From positions 1-21,236 of the IMG/VR virus record IMGVR_UViG_3300023118_000029: a DNA stretch of 21,236 nt, one strand, 5' to 3'. Positions within the stretch are counted from its first letter, which is position 1. The number at the start of each line of letters is the position of its first letter. This stretch comes from a virus. The position numbers and the translations under genes were made by a program. Below, one piece after another: positions 19,104 through 21,236 of the stretch. A model generated the notes under the pieces. It was not told where the DNA came from. It made no database searches and was given only the letters and a program-made list of their open reading frames with translations.

Positions 19104-19351
19104 TGGGACAAGTATTAGCAGACAGGATTTTAATAACTCCTATTCCAGAAGAAAAGCACAATACGTTTTACGTATCAGGTGATGATCGTAACAAGCCAAG
19201 CCGAGGAACGGTAGATCAGGTCGGCAAAGATGTGATTGATGTAAAGGCTGGCGACACGATCATGTTCGGCATAAACGCTGGCACAGACGTTAAAATCGAT
19301 GGTCAGCAAAAGAAGATACTTCGTGAGGTAGAGGTTTACTACATTTTTTAA
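19103..19351 (+). CDS. groES: Phage GroES co-chaperonin
   Basis: The start is the ATG at 19103 (MGQVLADRILITPIPEE), which overlaps the groEL stop as TAATG. The 82-residue product (bacterial GroES about 97) has the fold markers: PxxDRIxIxPI at the start, mobile-loop segment with NTFYVS in place of the usual GGIVL, RGTVDQVG, VKAGDTIMFG and a terminal REVEVYYI. The hydrophobic FYV replaces the IVL tripeptide that binds GroEL. It is short in the roof region. It should cap GroEL and is very likely translated from the same mRNA. Gene order groEL then groES is the reverse of the usual bacterial operon. Confidence 0.9.
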   Translation: MGQVLADRILITPIPEEKHNTFYVSGDDRNKPSRGTVDQVGKDVIDVKAGDTIMFGINAGTDVKIDGQQKKILREVEVYYIF

Positions 19352-19353
19352 TT

Positions 19354-20112
19354 ATGGAAGGAAAATCGCCATTTAATCTTCTCTTAATACGTCCGGACGA
19401 AAACTTCCGGACGTATCAGGTTAAGGGTAAAAATACAAATATTGCTACAGCTCTGGACGGTGAATCAGCCGGTCAGAGACTTTCAGTTAGGGGGACAGTC
19501 ATTAAGCTACCTGAAAGATTATACTACTCTGGCCCGCAGCTAATGCACGAACGCAAGAACTTCGCTAACGACCGGTCATCGGTAAATGTAATTCAGTCAC
19601 TAAAAGATCCATCCATGGTTTACGATACTCCAATAGAAGTTCAAGTTGGAGATATCGTATTTTTCAGTTATTTGGAACATTACGAGTGTTACATTGAAGG
19701 CCGGTTCATTGAACAGGAAGATCATGATTTGCTATTGATTAAATACGACAGCTTAATTTGCTGCCATAAACTCAACAACTTAAAAACCTTAAAACCTCTG
19801 AACGGAATGATCCTGATTGAGCCATTAGGAGAGGAAGAAAAAAAATCAACAATAGAAACCGTAACTTTGAATAAGTACAGGGACAAGATTCACAAGCTCG
19901 CTTTTGCGTCGGTAATTTTAACCGGTAAAAAATGCAACGGATATCTTGAAGACTTATCAGCTCCAAAAGACACGGATGAAGTTAAGCAAGGACAAATAGT
20001 AATGTACAAACCGCATGGAGCGCACATCGTTGAATGGGGACTCCATCAGGTGCTTTTTAAAGGCAGAAGGATTATGGGCCTTCACAGAAAGAATATCCTA
20101 ATGATAAATTGA
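19354..20112 (+). CDS. Tandem GroES-like (double Cpn10) protein
   Basis: A 252-residue protein that I read as two GroES-like domains. Domain 1 (about 7-139): NLLLIRPDEN, VRGTVIKLP (45-53), IEVQVGDIVFFSYLEHY (94-110) and LLLIKYDSLICC (126-137). Domain 2 (about 146-252): LKPLNGMILIEPL (146-158), AFASVILTG (183-191), VKQGQIVMY (210-218) and RRIMGLHRKNILMI (238-251). These align in order to E. coli GroES IRPLHDRVIVKR, TRGEVLAVG, LDVKVGDIVIF and VLIMSESDILAIV. Tandem Cpn10 proteins are known in chloroplasts (Cpn20). It begins 2 bases after groES. Both domains carry a long insert where the mobile loop should be. A GroEL co-chaperonin or a capsid-linked variant are the options; remote similarity, so not certain. 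Confidence 0.7.
   Translation: MEGKSPFNLLLIRPDENFRTYQVKGKNTNIATALDGESAGQRLSVRGTVIKLPERLYYSGPQLMHERKNFANDRSSVNVIQSLKDPSMVYDTPIEVQVGDIVFFSYLEHYECYIEGRFIEQEDHDLLLIKYDSLICCHKLNNLKTLKPLNGMILIEPLGEEEKKSTIETVTLNKYRDKIHKLAFASVILTGKKCNGYLEDLSAPKDTDEVKQGQIVMYKPHGAHIVEWGLHQVLFKGRRIMGLHRKNILMIN
19387..19416. repeat. Perfect 10-bp hairpin at the start of the tandem Cpn10 gene
   Basis: ATACGTCCGG (19387-19396) and CCGGACGTAT (19407-19416) are exact complements with a 10-base loop, starting 33 bases after the ATG. The stem is GC-rich for this genome. No T run follows, so it is not a terminator. It could slow ribosomes or shape mRNA levels, setting the ratio of tandem protein to GroES. Confidence 0.55.
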
Positions 20113-20119
20113 AGTTACT

Positions 20120-20737
20120 ATGATAGAATTGGAAAAAGGAGGCTTGAGTAAAGTCTCTTATGATTTTTCTAAATGTATGTATGATATCTCAACGTTAGCT
20201 CCTGGTGGTCTTCTAAAGACTTATCCGGAGCTTAATGCTTATGAGGAATTTGTAAATACAACTAGGGATGAAGAAATAAAAATTGCTATTTGCCTTTGCG
20301 ACATCAACAGCCCTTTTTTGAAGATTAAAGATTTCAGACAGAAGCTAACGGCAATATTTGAGTACCTTTCATTGAAAGATAAAGTTCTTTTCGAGGAAAT
20401 GTTCACTTACACAAATGAAACAATAACCTCGATATGTTCGGTTTACATGCAGATGCAAAACAACCATGACTTTACCTACTGGTGGAACACGAATCAGCTT
20501 TACTACAGTTTGATGAATGAAATGGGTAAACCTCGAGGGAAGGAAGAGGATGTTACCCGCTATGTAGACAGGAAGCTTAAAATTCAAAAGCAAGCTGAGC
20601 CAATTAAAAATGATTTGTTGAACATTGAGGCTAACCTATTCTCCGATTCAAAAATGAAAATGGCAATAGCTAAATCTAAACTTACAGTGATTCGGACATA
20701 TGCCGAAATGTTCGCAGAATCCAATGGAACCGAATAA
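20120..20737 (+). CDS. Hypothetical protein before terminase, possible small subunit
   Basis: A 205-residue protein, helical throughout: LNAYEEFVNTTRDEEIKIAI, FRQKLTAIFEYLSLKDKVLF, EEDVTRYVDRKLKIQKQAEP and MKMAIAKSKLTVIRTYAEMF. No small-terminase helix-turn-helix is obvious. It lies directly before the large terminase gene (5-base gap), the usual place for a small subunit, and C-terminal coiled-coil-like segments would fit an oligomer. This role is inferred from position only. Confidence 0.6.
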   Translation: MIELEKGGLSKVSYDFSKCMYDISTLAPGGLLKTYPELNAYEEFVNTTRDEEIKIAICLCDINSPFLKIKDFRQKLTAIFEYLSLKDKVLFEEMFTYTNETITSICSVYMQMQNNHDFTYWWNTNQLYYSLMNEMGKPRGKEEDVTRYVDRKLKIQKQAEPIKNDLLNIEANLFSDSKMKMAIAKSKLTVIRTYAEMFAESNGTE

Positions 20738-20742
20738 AAAAT

Positions 20743-21236
20743 ATGGCAAAAGATAGCGAATATATCGACTTACGGGAACTAAAATCCTACACTCCACAAT
20801 GGGAGAATGGAAAAATAAGAATGGTTTATGGGTATCCAGTTCGGATGCCAGAAGAACCAGCCGATGAAGATTGTGTGAATTTTGGTTTAAAAAGAAATGA
20901 CCAGATTTTCAGAAGAACATTAATACCAGATGATTTAAAGTTCTGGAATCAAGAAGAGAAAGAAGCATTTATCAGAGAAGAATACCATAGGCGTAAAAAC
21001 GGTCTATGGTATTTGATTGATGGAGAAAAATTATACGTAACAGGAGTCTTCTATTTTTTCCTCAATTATTGGCACCTGCAAACCGGAAAGAAAGCGTTAT
21101 TTCGTATTACCGATCTTGATTTCTTTCATATCTGGATGTACGTAGTTAAAAATCCAAAAGTATACGGTTTAGTAGTTTTTAAATGTCGGCGTATTGGTGA
21201 CACCGAGAAGAGCTTATGCATTGTGTATGAGTACGC
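20743..21236 (+). CDS. Large terminase subunit, N-terminal part (partial)
   Basis: ATG at 20743 opens a frame with no stop to the right edge (164 full codons). It begins MAKDSEYIDLRELKSYTPQW. Landmarks near the end are LYVTGVFYFFLNYWHLQTGK, DFFHIWMYVVKNP, and VVFKCRRIGDTEKS. The 'TG-x-FYFFLNYW' and 'R/K-x-RRxG-x-x-x-K-S' sequence is the N-terminal part of phage terminase ATPases, with CRRIGDTEKS as a variant Walker A (usual form RRxGK[ST]). The C-terminal nuclease lies outside the window. It packages DNA into proheads. The call rests on the N-terminal motif only. Confidence 0.72.
   Translation, partial: MAKDSEYIDLRELKSYTPQWENGKIRMVYGYPVRMPEEPADEDCVNFGLKRNDQIFRRTLIPDDLKFWNQEEKEAFIREEYHRRKNGLWYLIDGEKLYVTGVFYFFLNYWHLQTGKKALFRITDLDFFHIWMYVVKNPKVYGLVVFKCRRIGDTEKSLCIVYEY

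Noticed and set aside
1-21236. Recoded stop codons (as in some crAss-like phages)
   Set aside because: TAG, TGA and TAA all end genes here, often in ATGA or TAATG overlaps, and no core gene is broken by TAG or TGA.
1-21236. CRISPR array or insertion sequence
   Set aside because: No regular repeats with equal spacers and no transposase frame with terminal inverted repeats were seen. The short repeats at 6181-7307 look like operators or iterons.

Overview
The window reads as part of the genome of a tailed bacteriophage, or a prophage, of a Bacteroidota host. Signs of this are an AT-rich composition, promoters of the Bacteroidota type (TTTG, about 19 bases, then TAnnTTTG), almost no Shine-Dalgarno sequences, A/T-rich leaders such as AATAGAAATTATG before many genes, and densely packed short genes joined by ATGA or TAATG overlaps. 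Gene content is viral: a phage-type Dam methylase, NinB-like and MazG-like proteins, a free-standing HNH endonuclease, a primase-polymerase/helicase fusion, and at the right edge the start of a large terminase. No integrase, rRNA, tRNA or CRISPR array was seen. TAA, TAG and TGA all work as stops, so there is no sign of a recoded genetic code.

Left arm (1-6712, all minus strand): about twenty small genes, mostly unknown, in a tightly overlapping order that looks like an early or accessory operon. It includes a Dam-type methylase, several secreted or membrane mini-proteins, two 55-residue paralogues on either side of a 52-residue gene, and several families that recur in phages without a known job. 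An odd 368-base stretch (5253-5620) holds several hairpins and a reading frame broken by two stops. The arm begins with a winged-helix-like gene (6305-6712).

Control region (6713-7330): a divergent intergenic region with promoters on both strands, recurring TGTAGT/ACTACA boxes, other direct repeats and a GC-rich palindrome. It looks like an early switch and possibly an origin.

Right arm (7331-21236, all plus strand): a winged-helix protein, an HNH endonuclease, then nucleotide and recombination genes (MazG-like, NinB-like) and small conserved phage proteins up to 12046. A compact cassette follows (12047-12377): three intrinsic terminators interleaved with three promoter-like TAnnTTTG boxes. 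It probably makes one or two small RNAs and ends in a near-leaderless mRNA for a small helix-turn-helix protein. Next come the replication genes: a replisome-organizer-like protein and a primase-polymerase/DnaB-like helicase. After these lies a PAPS-reductase-like gene between two mini-genes.

The most striking module is at 17476-20112: a complete phage GroEL, a compact GroES directly coupled to it, and a 252-residue protein that I read as two GroES-like (Cpn10) domains in tandem. It sits immediately before the packaging genes, as expected for a chaperonin that folds phage capsid or packaging proteins. A virus-encoded GroEL, GroES and double-Cpn10 set is the best candidate here for a poorly described system.
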